From Pseudomonadota bacterium (lineage in GTDB: Bacteria; Desulfobacterota; Desulfobulbia; Desulfobulbales; Desulfocapsaceae), in contig JAHJNL010000047.1 in NCBI GenBank assembly GCA_018820855.1, forward strand, positions 1 to 37,548: a stretch of DNA of 37,548 nucleotides, in the 5' to 3' direction. Of this stretch, positions 7,110-15,518 are shown piece after piece. The stretch's first letter is position 1. The number at the start of each line of letters is the position of its first letter. The notes below the pieces were generated by a model. The model had not been told where the DNA came from. It worked only from the letters and a program-made list of their open reading frames with translations, and ran no database searches. A program made the translations under genes and the position numbers.

Positions 7110-7601
7110 TAGCTCATTCTTAAGGAAGCGAAAAATGATACATATGGAAAGAATACCGTAAGAATTACACCCGTTACTCGAAGTAAAGCGCAAAGGACGA
7201 ATGTTCTCCAGATATCGGTTACATCTGGCCACCTTGCAAAATTGCCTTTTCGCCCAAAGTCTTCGTTATGAAATAAATTGTATCCTCGGAATATCAAATA
7301 TATGCCTGTGGTAAAATTTATCTCATGCCTCGATTTTGAACGAAAATTCTAATTTTTCAAGGTACCCATCTATGTGAAGGAAATAGTTACTGGAAAGAAA
7401 AAAACGGGAATTATATTTTGACGCGGTTGTTGAGAATATTGATGGTGAGAAACTTGCCTCAGCAAAATAAATACACCGGGTCATTGATTGAATCAATTTA
7501 GGTAAAACAGGATCAATCAGAAAGTCAGTTCAAACCACCATTTTTTTTGGCTCAAACTGGAGGGTATCTCAACCTCTGTTAATCTAACGTCAGGATTTTT
7601 T
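7110..7601. other. Gene-free region before the FabF-like gene
   Basis: A good start context at 7121-7136 (AAGGAAGCG then ATG) opens a frame that stops after nine codons. A shifted frame continues for about 40 codons, so a decayed gene is possible, perhaps the former TetR target. A perfect palindrome ATTGATT-G-AATCAAT lies at 7483-7497 and could be an operator for the downstream gene. Nothing else is recognisable. Confidence 0.35.
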
Positions 7602-8840
7602 ATGCAAAATCGTCGTGTTGTAATCACAGGGGTTGGCTTGATCACCCCAATGGGGAATGATGTTGAATCTAGCTGGAAAGCTATTTTGGCAGGTCAATCG
7701 GGTATTGGTCCCATTGACACTTTTGATGTAACAAAATATTCGGTTAAATTTGGTGGATTAATCAAAGACTTTGATGCTACCGATTATATAAATTGCAAAG
7801 ATGTTAAAAAAATGGATCCCTTTATTCGTTATGGTATTGCAGCGGCAGATCAAGCCATTTTAGATTCAGGCCTAGAAGTAACAGAAGAAAATTCCACTCA
7901 AATTGGAGTGTTGATCGGTTCCGGCGTTGGTGGGATCAAATCCATAGAAAATCAAGCGCTAATTTTGGAAAAATCCGGCCCTCGACGCATTACGCCTTTT
8001 TTTGTACCCATGACCATTATCAATATGATTTCGGGTAATGTTTCTATTAAATATGGTTTTAAAGGACCAAACCTTTCCATCGTAAGTGCCTGTGCGACAG
8101 GAGTTCACTCCATTGGAGACTCTGCCCGTATGATCCAATACGGTGATGCAAATGTTATGATTGCGGGCGGGGCTGAACATTGTGCAACTCCTCTGGGTTT
8201 GGCAGGTTTTGCTGCTGCCCGTGCTTTGTCTACTCGCAATGATGATCCATCTGCAGCGTCTCGCCCTTGGGACGCCGATCGGGATGGGTTTGTTTTGTCA
8301 GACGGTGCTGGCGTCGTGGTCCTGGAAGAATATGAGCATGCAAAAGCTCGTGATGCTCATATTTATGCCGAAATTATTGGTTATGGTATGTCGGGAGATG
8401 CTTATCACATGACCTTACCTTCCCAGGGTGGAGAAGGGGCTGCCCGTTGCATGAATAATGCTATAAGAAATGCGCGTATTAAGAAAGAACAAGTGGGGTA
8501 TGTGAATGCCCATGGTACTTCAACGCTAGCCGGTGACCGAGGTGAATCTGATGCAGTTAAGACTGCTTTTGGTGATCATGCATACAAGTTGGCCATCAGT
8601 TCCACCAAGTCCATGACTGGTCATGCCTTAGGTGCCGCAGGTGCAATAGAAACCATCTTTACTGCCTTGGCTCTAAGAGACCAAATTTTACCACCCACTA
8701 TTAATTTCGACAATCCTGGTGAAGGTTGTGACTTGGATTATGTGGCCAATGAAGCCAGAGATTCAAATTTTGATGTGGCCTTGAATAACTCTTTCGGGTT
8801 TGGTGGTACCAATGGTAGTTTGATTTTAAGAAAACTATAA
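7602..8840 (+). CDS. fabF: 3-oxoacyl-ACP synthase II (FabF-like)
   Basis: This full-length 412-residue thiolase-fold condensing enzyme has the KAS II triad: Cys164 in VSACATG, His304 in NAHGTST and His341 in [11 protein letters not shown], with Lys336 just before. The C-terminal FGFGGTN loop is present. It would extend acyl-ACP with malonyl-ACP in fatty acid synthesis. No acpP, fabD, fabG or fabZ lies nearby, which is unusual because fabF normally sits in a fab cluster. The gene is AT-rich and follows the TetR region, so it may be acquired, either as a second fabF or as part of a specialised lipid or polyketide pathway. The start ATG has CAGGA seven bases upstream. Confidence 0.9.
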   Translation: MQNRRVVITGVGLITPMGNDVESSWKAILAGQSGIGPIDTFDVTKYSVKFGGLIKDFDATDYINCKDVKKMDPFIRYGIAAADQAILDSGLEVTEENSTQIGVLIGSGVGGIKSIENQALILEKSGPRRITPFFVPMTIINMISGNVSIKYGFKGPNLSIVSACATGVHSIGDSARMIQYGDANVMIAGGAEHCATPLGLAGFAAARALSTRNDDPSAASRPWDADRDGFVLSDGAGVVVLEEYEHAKARDAHIYAEIIGYGMSGDAYHMTLPSQGGEGAARCMNNAIRNARIKKEQVGYVNAHGTSTLAGDRGESDAVKTAFGDHAYKLAISSTKSMTGHALGAAGAIETIFTALALRDQILPPTINFDNPGEGCDLDYVANEARDSNFDVALNNSFGFGGTNGSLILRKL

Positions 8841-9359
8841 AGGGAAAAGAGACCACATTAGTGGTAAATGGGACACTCTTTTAAGATTCATACCTCAAAC
8901 GGTAAAAAATCGTCGAACAAGGCCAATTCAGTGGAAAATCCAGGTTTGGCTTTGTTGAAATTTCGTGCGAAAGGCACAGGGTTTATTCGTTAATAAGCTC
9001 TGTGTTCCCCTGTTATCCACTCATCGCAACGTTATAAATACAAAAAAAGCACTTGATCGGTACCAGCAAAAGTGGACCTGCAGGCAGGGGAAAATGCTTT
9101 CCTTATTCAGAGCGTTATACAAGAAAAAGAATTATAAGTTTTGCATGAAGCAGAGAAAATCAAGTATCTGCCTATAAATAACAATAAGGGGCAGACCACG
9201 GTTTCCCTCAATCAATTCCGCCTTAACACGGTGAAATCGGAGTAGTCTCCTATTTTCACGGTGTACTGGTCCGGTTTTTGTCTGGCAGCCCGATTACGGG
9301 AATAAAAGAAGGTTCTGCAATATGCCGGAACCGCGCGGAGTAATGAGTGGTCATAAGAA
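8841..9359. other. Intergenic region with hairpins
   Basis: AACAAGGCCAA (8916-8926) pairs with TTGGCTTTGTT (8946-8956) with one G.U pair, a possible terminator after fabF although without a following T run. A lysine-rich frame at 8965-9177 has no family similarity and is probably not a gene. Around 9228-9262 a CACGGTG direct repeat flanks a small GGAG/CTCC hairpin, which may belong to the promoter of the next gene. Confidence 0.4.
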
Positions 9360-9839
9360 ATGGAAGCTGAAGTGAAACACCTGGAAGATGAGCAACTGGC
9401 AAACGGCGTTGTGGTACGGTTTTATGATGAATCCCGCAGGGTGGCCGGTGATCGCTGGCAGGTTACAGTACGCTACGATGCTGTGGTCTCGGTCTCTGAA
9501 ACCTTTTGGAGTCTGGTGAGTGGGGAGCCGGAATTGATTGAGGAGATTCGTGCCGCCTTAGGGGCCGAGATTGTCCTTACCAATGTCAATGAGCGGAATT
9601 TTATTTCAGCGGAGGAAAAGGAGGCGTTGGTTGCCAAAATAGTCAGCCGGGCTCGGAAAAATATCTTCGGCTATCTCGCTGATCCTGGATTTCCCGAGCG
9701 TTATTTTAAACGGTGTTTTAAGGAGGCGCGTGAGGAAATTGAGCGGAAAAAGAGAGAGGTGTGGGTTCCGGACAACGAAGATGTTGAAGAGCCCGTTGAT
9801 TTTTCCCATCTTTTTTCAGATGTGAAAAAGAGCGAATAA
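9360..9839 (+). CDS. Conserved-looking hypothetical protein
   Basis: I do not recognise the family. The 159-residue product is soluble and highly charged. It opens with beta-rich VVVRFYDESRRVAGDRWQVTV, followed by a helical middle and a Lys/Arg/Glu-rich helix (FKEAREEIERKKREVW), and ends in an acidic tail. It contains no cysteine and no membrane segment. The reading frame has a codon pattern like the core genes to the right, not like the AT-rich fabF region. ATG 9360 is preceded by GAGTGG at about 10 bases, an acceptable ribosome site. Two strong stem-loops follow the stop, suggesting a single-gene transcript. Confidence 0.6.
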   Translation: MEAEVKHLEDEQLANGVVVRFYDESRRVAGDRWQVTVRYDAVVSVSETFWSLVSGEPELIEEIRAALGAEIVLTNVNERNFISAEEKEALVAKIVSRARKNIFGYLADPGFPERYFKRCFKEAREEIERKKREVWVPDNEDVEEPVDFSHLFSDVKKSE

Positions 9840-9843
9840 CGCA

Positions 9844-9913
9844 AATAACGTCAGGCGACAGCTGACGTTATTCGAACCAAACAATCACAGGTTGAGCCGG
9901 TGATTGTTTGGTT
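9844..9913 (+). terminator. Two tandem perfect stem-loops
   Basis: The first has 11-bp perfect arms (9844-9854 and 9862-9872). The second has 14-bp perfect arms (9875-9888 and 9900-9913). They begin four bases after the stop codon of the upstream gene. Neither is followed by a T run, so they may act as an mRNA 3' end stabiliser or a factor-assisted terminator. From 9914 to 10183 nothing recognisable is seen. Confidence 0.5.
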
Positions 9914-10183
9914 GAAATTGCCAGAGCGTAGATACCACCACCAGACTTGCACTCCAGGTTGAGATGTCTAGTGAATGTCAGATTTGATCGTGCCACGTTT
10001 TTGAGGCTGTCAGATATAGTATAGACAACTACACTTCAATCTATTCACGATGCTCCTGCCAAAAAACTATTTTGGTTGTCAGCAGTAAAGATTGCCAGTA
10101 AAATTTTATTAATTTAAACTTATATTATTAAAACGCTTAGTTGTGCTGGTATCCCTCTTAGCTTTTATTCAATTCTTCATCTC

Positions 10184-10822
10184 TTAATCATCAGAACTGA
10201 TTAAATCAGGATAATACTTTTGGGCGCAATCCTGACATATGCCATGGCTGAATTGGACATCAGAATGATCTGAAATATACTTTTCCATTGTATGCCAACT
10301 ATCATCGTCATTACGTATCTTTTTACAGTACGAGCAGATGGGAAGAATACCTCTCAACGTTTTAATTTCATTCAGTGCGTTTTGCAGTTCTTCATTTGCT
10401 TCCTGAAGACGGATATTCTTGTCTTCGAGCTCTTTTCTAAGATACCCCAATGTCAGGTGCGTTTCGACACGGGCCAACACCTCTTCCATCTGAAAAGGTT
10501 TACTGATATAGTCCACACCACCTGCGGCAAACCCTTTCATTTTATCAGTCACCTCATCTAATGCGCTGATGAAAATAACCGGCACGTCTTTGAGACGTGC
10601 TTCCGATTTCAATGCCTCGCAAACCTGATAGCCGTTCATACCTGGCATCATGATGTCCAGCAAAATGAGATCCGGGCTTTCTTTTCGAGCTGCTTCTAAA
10701 GCAATCTGGCCTGTCAGGGCCGGGCGAACAGTATAGCCTTCGCTCTCAAGGGCCTGCGCCAGAATCCTGATATTTTCTTTTATGTCATCAACTACCAGGA
10801 CATTTCCGTTGCGTAAGCTCAT
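10184..10822 (-). CDS. Response regulator with C-terminal zinc-ribbon-like tail
   Basis: Residues 7-125 form a receiver domain with acidic pair Asp12-Asp13, phosphoacceptor Asp56 in LILLDIMMP, Ser in IFISA and Lys in YISKPF. A coiled coil follows (about 130-165, LRKELEDKNIRLQEANEEL). The C-terminus is a CxxC...CxxC module (CSYCKKIRNDDDSW...GICQDCAQKYYP), a motif seen in many response regulators that lack a DNA-binding or enzymatic output domain. Zinc binding is inferred from the cysteines. The gene is seven bases after the hybrid kinase gene and clearly in its operon, so it probably receives phosphate from that kinase. Confidence 0.85.
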   Translation of the reverse strand: MSLRNGNVLVVDDIKENIRILAQALESEGYTVRPALTGQIALEAARKESPDLILLDIMMPGMNGYQVCEALKSEARLKDVPVIFISALDEVTDKMKGFAAGGVDYISKPFQMEEVLARVETHLTLGYLRKELEDKNIRLQEANEELQNALNEIKTLRGILPICSYCKKIRNDDDSWHTMEKYISDHSDVQFSHGICQDCAQKYYPDLISSDD

Positions 10823-10829
10823 ACTGTTC

Positions 10830-13403
10830 TCACTCCCTCTTTGCCCCTTTTATCAGGGATAGAATTGTCGCATATTCATAATCATGGGCCCATTCCTGCA
10901 ACTTGACACCAAGACGGGGATCAAGCTCTCCGATCTGTACTATCAAGAGGTCAATGGCCGTCATGTCCGCTCGCGAAACCGTATCTTCAAACTTTTCCTG
11001 TAACTCAAGTGGCAGATTGGCTATCTGCTTCTGCCATTCATCGGGCGTGTCGGTTGCCGGCCCTTTTTCAGGAGCACGATTGTCTTCGTACAGCCAACGA
11101 ACCCCTAACTGTCTTTCCATAGCCTCATAAATATCTGCCTCTCTGAATGGCTTGGCAATAAAGTCGTCACATCCGGCGGCCTTTCTTGCTTCCTGTTCGA
11201 TCTTTAAGTTATTGGTACTAATGGCAATAATTTTTGTTAAACCTTTTTTGTCCATGGATTTGATTTGTCTGGTGGCCTCAAAGCCATCCATCACCGGCAT
11301 TCTTATATCCATAAAAATGAGATGGGCAGGCCATTTTCTATAAAGCTCAAGGGCCTTTTGTCCATCTTCCGCCCCTTTAAGGTCAAAGCCGAAGGTCTCA
11401 AGGAGTCTGATAAGGAGGAGTCTGTTGGTGGAGTTGTCATCTACGACCAGAATACGGTGTCTGGGGTGCCCAGGTTTTAAAGCAACCACTCTGCGAAGTG
11501 GTGTTATTGCTTTTGTTGCCGCGGCCTGAGCCGTCTTGATGAGAATATCAAATTTAAACACGGCCCCTTTGTCGACCACGCTTTCCACGCTCATCTGACC
11601 GCCGAGAAGTTCAACAAACTTTCTGCTGATTGTCAACCCAAGTCCCGTCCCTTCCATGGCCAGACGACCGGCCTCTGCCTGTTCAAAGGCCTCGAAAATT
11701 TTCGTTAATTCTTCAGGGGCGATTCCCGTGCCGGTGTCTTCCACTTCAAAAAGGAGTCTCAGAGGGGTGTGTGACTTGTCAGAGGGTACGCTGTTTCCTT
11801 CATGCACATTCACACGCACGGTGATATTTCCATTTTCCGTGAATTTAAATGCGTTGTTCAACAGATTGATGAGTATCTGTCTGAGCTTGACAGGGTCGGT
11901 ACGAACAAATCGCGGAACCTTGCCTCCCCGTTTAAAAATAAGATTTTGTTGTCTGTTGGCAGCGGGAATTCGGAACATTTCTTCTATCTCGCTCAGAAGA
12001 CAGTATAAATCAAAATCATATTCCTTTAAGATGACCCGTCCCGCTTCGATGGTGGAAAGATCCAGAACCTGATTGATCAGAGAGAGCAGGTATTCGCCGC
12101 TTCGGCTAATGGTGCCAAGATACTCAATTTCATGGAGAGCAAGGGAGGCGCTGCGGCTCAGGAGTTGGGAAAATCCCAAAATGGCATTGAGCGGGGTGCG
12201 CAGTTCGTGACTCATATTGGCCAGGAATAGGCTTTTCGCCTGATTAGCCCTTTCTGCGGTCAGTTTGGCATCTTGAAGGGTGGTTTCATATTCATTACGT
12301 TTTTCGATAAAATAGGAAACCGATTGCGCCATGCTTGCAATTTCATCTTCCCCTTCAACGGGAATGGGAAGGGGATTCCCATCTACATGCGATTTCATAC
12401 TCTGCTCAAGGCTGAGAATGCGACCAATGACTGAACGACGGATAAAGAGAAAAATAAGGATGGCACTGCTGACGACGATGACCGGAATCAGCATGAAGAG
12501 TCTTCCCAGTAGCCCTATCTCTTCAGTAACTTTTTGACTTTGCAATTGAATTTCTGATGAAACCTTTGAGAACACCTGCTCGGTCTGTTTGACCAGATCA
12601 TCGGATAAGAATGAAATTTGTGTCAGCTTGTCCTGAATCAATGTCTTCCGCTGTAGATGCTTTCCAGTCAAGGCCAGTAGTCCTTTTTCGCCTGAACCAT
12701 ATCGATCAAAGGTACTGGAATAGTCCTTGAAAGAGACTGTCTCGAACTGTCCATTCTGCAATGCGTCATCAATCTCATTTTTTAATTCAAGGATCTGACT
12801 TTGATACTCTTTAAGGCGCTGACTGTCAGAAATGTTTGGCACGTCCCGCAACAGACTGAATACCTGAACGAACAATTCTCGAATATGACGTGACGATGCC
12901 TCCTGCAGTGGTTCACTTTCCAAGGTCAGTGATTCCCATGTATGCCTCATATGAATGGAAAGTTGCAGGATTCGTCGATCAATGCCCATACCATCTTTTA
13001 CCAGGTTCACTACATCCTGCAGATTTTCAAATAGTTGTTGCGATCGCAGTAACAGCTGCGGGGCTTCATTTACATGTGCCGCTTCTAATTCAGCGATGAG
13101 ACTTTGGATTATTTTAAGGTCTATTATCATCCTTTGTGAAAAGAAATCCAGAAGGATAGGGTTTTCATTAAGAACAAGATCAGATCCGTCGGAGATCAGT
13201 CCTTCGACTTCCTTTGCCAGTTTTGAGGCAGTAATGAGGAGAGGGAGCTGTTCCTTGGAAATCGACTGGAATAGTGTGGCGGATTTATCGAAATAGCGTT
13301 TGGCTATTCCGTTGGAAACAAATGCCACCAGAACGATCAATGACAATCCCAGGAATACCTTGAGTGATATTCCGGAGACAATTTTTTTCCCCAATAATTT
13401 CAT
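10830..13403 (-). CDS. Hybrid sensor histidine kinase
   Basis: Of 857 residues, a first membrane segment (13-30) and a second (about 302-321) enclose a ~270-residue, mostly helical periplasmic domain. A HAMP domain (322-375) follows, then HisKA with His399 in [14 protein letters not shown] and a HATPase (N box around Asn516, G1 DTGTG 556-560, G2 GTGLGL). The receiver domain has phosphoacceptor Asp699 in [14 protein letters not shown] ~100-residue helical tail closes the protein; it is helical like an Hpt domain, but I see no phosphotransfer His motif. The start ATG overlaps the stop of the solute-binding protein gene by four bases, so translation is coupled. The periplasmic domain has the size and helical character of domains that contact binding proteins in TorS/LuxQ-like systems, which fits the neighbour. 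Confidence 0.9.
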   Translation of the reverse strand: MKLLGKKIVSGISLKVFLGLSLIVLVAFVSNGIAKRYFDKSATLFQSISKEQLPLLITASKLAKEVEGLISDGSDLVLNENPILLDFFSQRMIIDLKIIQSLIAELEAAHVNEAPQLLLRSQQLFENLQDVVNLVKDGMGIDRRILQLSIHMRHTWESLTLESEPLQEASSRHIRELFVQVFSLLRDVPNISDSQRLKEYQSQILELKNEIDDALQNGQFETVSFKDYSSTFDRYGSGEKGLLALTGKHLQRKTLIQDKLTQISFLSDDLVKQTEQVFSKVSSEIQLQSQKVTEEIGLLGRLFMLIPVIVVSSAILIFLFIRRSVIGRILSLEQSMKSHVDGNPLPIPVEGEDEIASMAQSVSYFIEKRNEYETTLQDAKLTAERANQAKSLFLANMSHELRTPLNAILGFSQLLSRSASLALHEIEYLGTISRSGEYLLSLINQVLDLSTIEAGRVILKEYDFDLYCLLSEIEEMFRIPAANRQQNLIFKRGGKVPRFVRTDPVKLRQILINLLNNAFKFTENGNITVRVNVHEGNSVPSDKSHTPLRLLFEVEDTGTGIAPEELTKIFEAFEQAEAGRLAMEGTGLGLTISRKFVELLGGQMSVESVVDKGAVFKFDILIKTAQAAATKAITPLRRVVALKPGHPRHRILVVDDNSTNRLLLIRLLETFGFDLKGAEDGQKALELYRKWPAHLIFMDIRMPVMDGFEATRQIKSMDKKGLTKIIAISTNNLKIEQEARKAAGCDDFIAKPFREADIYEAMERQLGVRWLYEDNRAPEKGPATDTPDEWQKQIANLPLELQEKFEDTVSRADMTAIDLLIVQIGELDPRLGVKLQEWAHDYEYATILSLIKGAKRE

Positions 13404-15019
13404 TTGCTCTTTTGTTTCCAGTAGACCGTGTCCAGAGGGGTCATTAATCCCCAGATACTTTGATTGGCGCCTGCAAGGTTTTTGTCGTAAGCGATGGCAA
13501 AAAACGGTTGGAAGAGCGAATATACCGGAAGCTCGTCGACGATTATCTCTTGGAATTGCTTATACAGTGCATACCGTTTTTGGAAGTCAAGCTCTGAAGC
13601 GGCCTGTTCCATGAGGTTATCTGCTGTCGCATTACTGTAGCCTTGCGTATTGGACCAGATAACCCCTTTGCGAATATTTGAGCTCAAATAGGTTCGGTGA
13701 ACGCCGATCACCGGATCTCCCCAGTTGAATACATCGTCCATGGTCACATCGAATTCCCAGTTGGATACATTCTTGATCCATTCATTGAAATTTGCAGGAT
13801 GCTCAATGATGGCTTCTACACCCAGATTTCTCAAAAGAACTTCACCTATATAATCAGTTATGTGTTGATTGATGCCTGTCTTTTCAGGCATATAGGTTAT
13901 GCGAAAAGAAAATCTCTTCCCCGTCTTGTCACGTTTATACCCGGCTTCGTCCAGTAATTGATTGGCCTTTTCGAAATCCTGCTCATACAGGTTCACATCA
14001 GACGAGTAAAAAGGATTAGCTGATGAAATCGGCCCAGTCTCCATGACAGCTTCGCCTTTAAACGTTGTATCGACAATAAACTTTCGATCGATGGCATAGG
14101 CGATGGCTTTTCGAACCCGCACGTCATTAAAGGGTTTCTTCCGGAGGTTAAACGCCAGCCAGTAAATAGGGCCGATGCCTTTGAAGCCATTTTTGATGAC
14201 CACCAGATGATCCAGGCTTTGCAGGTGGTTTAACTCCATCAAATCTTGAAAACTTGTCATCATCTGGATGTCGCCGGTTTCCATACCCAGGCTTTCTTCT
14301 AAGGTATTACGAATAATCTTGATGGTTAAGCGATCGAGATAAGGACGACCTTTGATAAAAAAGTCGTCGTTTTTTACCAAGCGGATCTCTTTTCCTGGGA
14401 CAAAGCTCTCCAGTTTGAAGGGACCGGAGCCGATTGGTTTCATATTTGCCGGGTGGTTCTTTACATTTTCAATTGTTCCATAGATATGCTTCGGGAGGAT
14501 GGGGAGGAGGGCCGGTGACATGGACAGTAAGATTGCAGGATGGGGTTTTTTTAAACGAATGATGACTGTGTAAGGATTCGGCGTGTCCACCCGCTTAACA
14601 GAGGCCATCATGGACTTAAACGGATGCAGGGCTTTTACGGTCATGATGGAAAAGGCCACATCCTCGGAAGTAATGGGTTTCTTGTCGTGAAATAGTGCAT
14701 TCTTGACTAAGGTAAGTGTGACTGACAATCCGTCTTTTGAGATCTCCCATTTCTCTGCAAGATAGGGATGTGGGTTCCACTCGTTATCGAATCGAAGCAG
14801 GCCGGCAAAAATTTGAGTACCTGGAAAGGCAGTGGCCAGACCGGATTGGATTGCCGGATTCAAATTGGAGGGCGTTGAATAGAGGCCTACCACAAGTTCA
14901 CCGCCTGATTTGGGAACTTCTGATTCAGCAGCAAAAGAAGAACACTGCAGAATGCAAAGAAATAGTGTGGCTATTGCATAGTTGACGATCTTAAGTCTGG
15001 TTAACCAATGATTCACCAT
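13400..15019 (-). CDS. Family 5 extracellular solute-binding protein, likely a sensor partner
   Basis: The 539-residue protein has a signal peptide (hydrophobic [19 protein letters not shown], about residues 13-31) and the SBP-5 (DppA/OppA/NikA) fold: '[20 protein letters not shown]', [29 protein letters not shown] and a C-terminal [11 protein letters not shown]. The family delivers peptides, nickel or sugars to ABC importers. No permease or ATPase gene is nearby; instead the gene overlaps a hybrid kinase gene by four bases (ATGA). I infer that the protein binds its ligand in the periplasm and presents it to the kinase. A Cys lies near the signal peptide end, but the context is not a clear lipobox. 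CAGGG lies upstream of ATG 15019. Confidence 0.88.
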   Translation of the reverse strand: MVNHWLTRLKIVNYAIATLFLCILQCSSFAAESEVPKSGGELVVGLYSTPSNLNPAIQSGLATAFPGTQIFAGLLRFDNEWNPHPYLAEKWEISKDGLSVTLTLVKNALFHDKKPITSEDVAFSIMTVKALHPFKSMMASVKRVDTPNPYTVIIRLKKPHPAILLSMSPALLPILPKHIYGTIENVKNHPANMKPIGSGPFKLESFVPGKEIRLVKNDDFFIKGRPYLDRLTIKIIRNTLEESLGMETGDIQMMTSFQDLMELNHLQSLDHLVVIKNGFKGIGPIYWLAFNLRKKPFNDVRVRKAIAYAIDRKFIVDTTFKGEAVMETGPISSANPFYSSDVNLYEQDFEKANQLLDEAGYKRDKTGKRFSFRITYMPEKTGINQHITDYIGEVLLRNLGVEAIIEHPANFNEWIKNVSNWEFDVTMDDVFNWGDPVIGVHRTYLSSNIRKGVIWSNTQGYSNATADNLMEQAASELDFQKRYALYKQFQEIIVDELPVYSLFQPFFAIAYDKNLAGANQSIWGLMTPLDTVYWKQKSK

Positions 15020-15224
15020 GGTTTTTCCCTGTGAAGTTGTTAGTTTTTTTATAAATTACTTACTGTTAGTTATTTAGAAAAAGTTAACTGTTTTGCTGAT
15101 CGAGTGGAGAATTTTCTGATTTCCAGGGGGATGTTCTCTCCTCTTATAAATTCGTATAGTTGGGTAGGGGCTGGTAGGTCTGGGGAGTGGCTTGGCAACA
15201 AGTTGAAAATTAGTGATTAATTTT

Positions 15225-15262
15225 AAAAAAAAGACGTTGCTAGCCCATAGCCTGTCTTTTTT
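15225..15262 (-). terminator. Rho-independent terminator downstream of metH
   Basis: On the minus strand GAC...GGCTA loops to TAGC...GTC and is followed by a run of eight Ts (15232-15225). The A-rich left side makes the element work on both strands in principle. It would end the metH transcript before the solute-binding protein operon. Confidence 0.65.
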
Positions 15263-15330
15263 ATTATAAGAATAAATAATAACAGAAGTTAGCCGCTTCT
15301 CTTGAAGCTGAAGTCTTTCTTTAAAATGCG

Positions 15331-15380
15331 TCCCCCCACAGGGATCCTCCAGAGTATGGGGACAAGTACCCTGTGGGGGA
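15331..15380. repeat. GC-rich inverted repeat between operons
   Basis: TCCCCCCACAGGG (15331-15343) pairs with CCCTGTGGGGGA (15369-15380) with one bulged C and a 25-base loop. It lies between the metH stop (15519) and the terminator. It may be a second termination structure or a regulatory site. No other element was seen in 15381-15518. Confidence 0.4.
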
Positions 15381-15518
15381 GCGTGCGCATCAAATCCGGT
15401 TGAACAGGTTGAGCTTTGGTGCCAATCAGATACCTGTTTGCGTGAATTCGGACAACGATGAATACGTCGATATTCTCTGCTTGGTATTCACTGTTTATAA
15501 GATCTCCAAGTGTTCAGA

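Noticed and set aside
8965-9177. Lysine-rich 70-codon ORF on the plus strand
   Set aside because: No family similarity, irregular composition, and it lies in an AT-rich intergenic region beside a hairpin.
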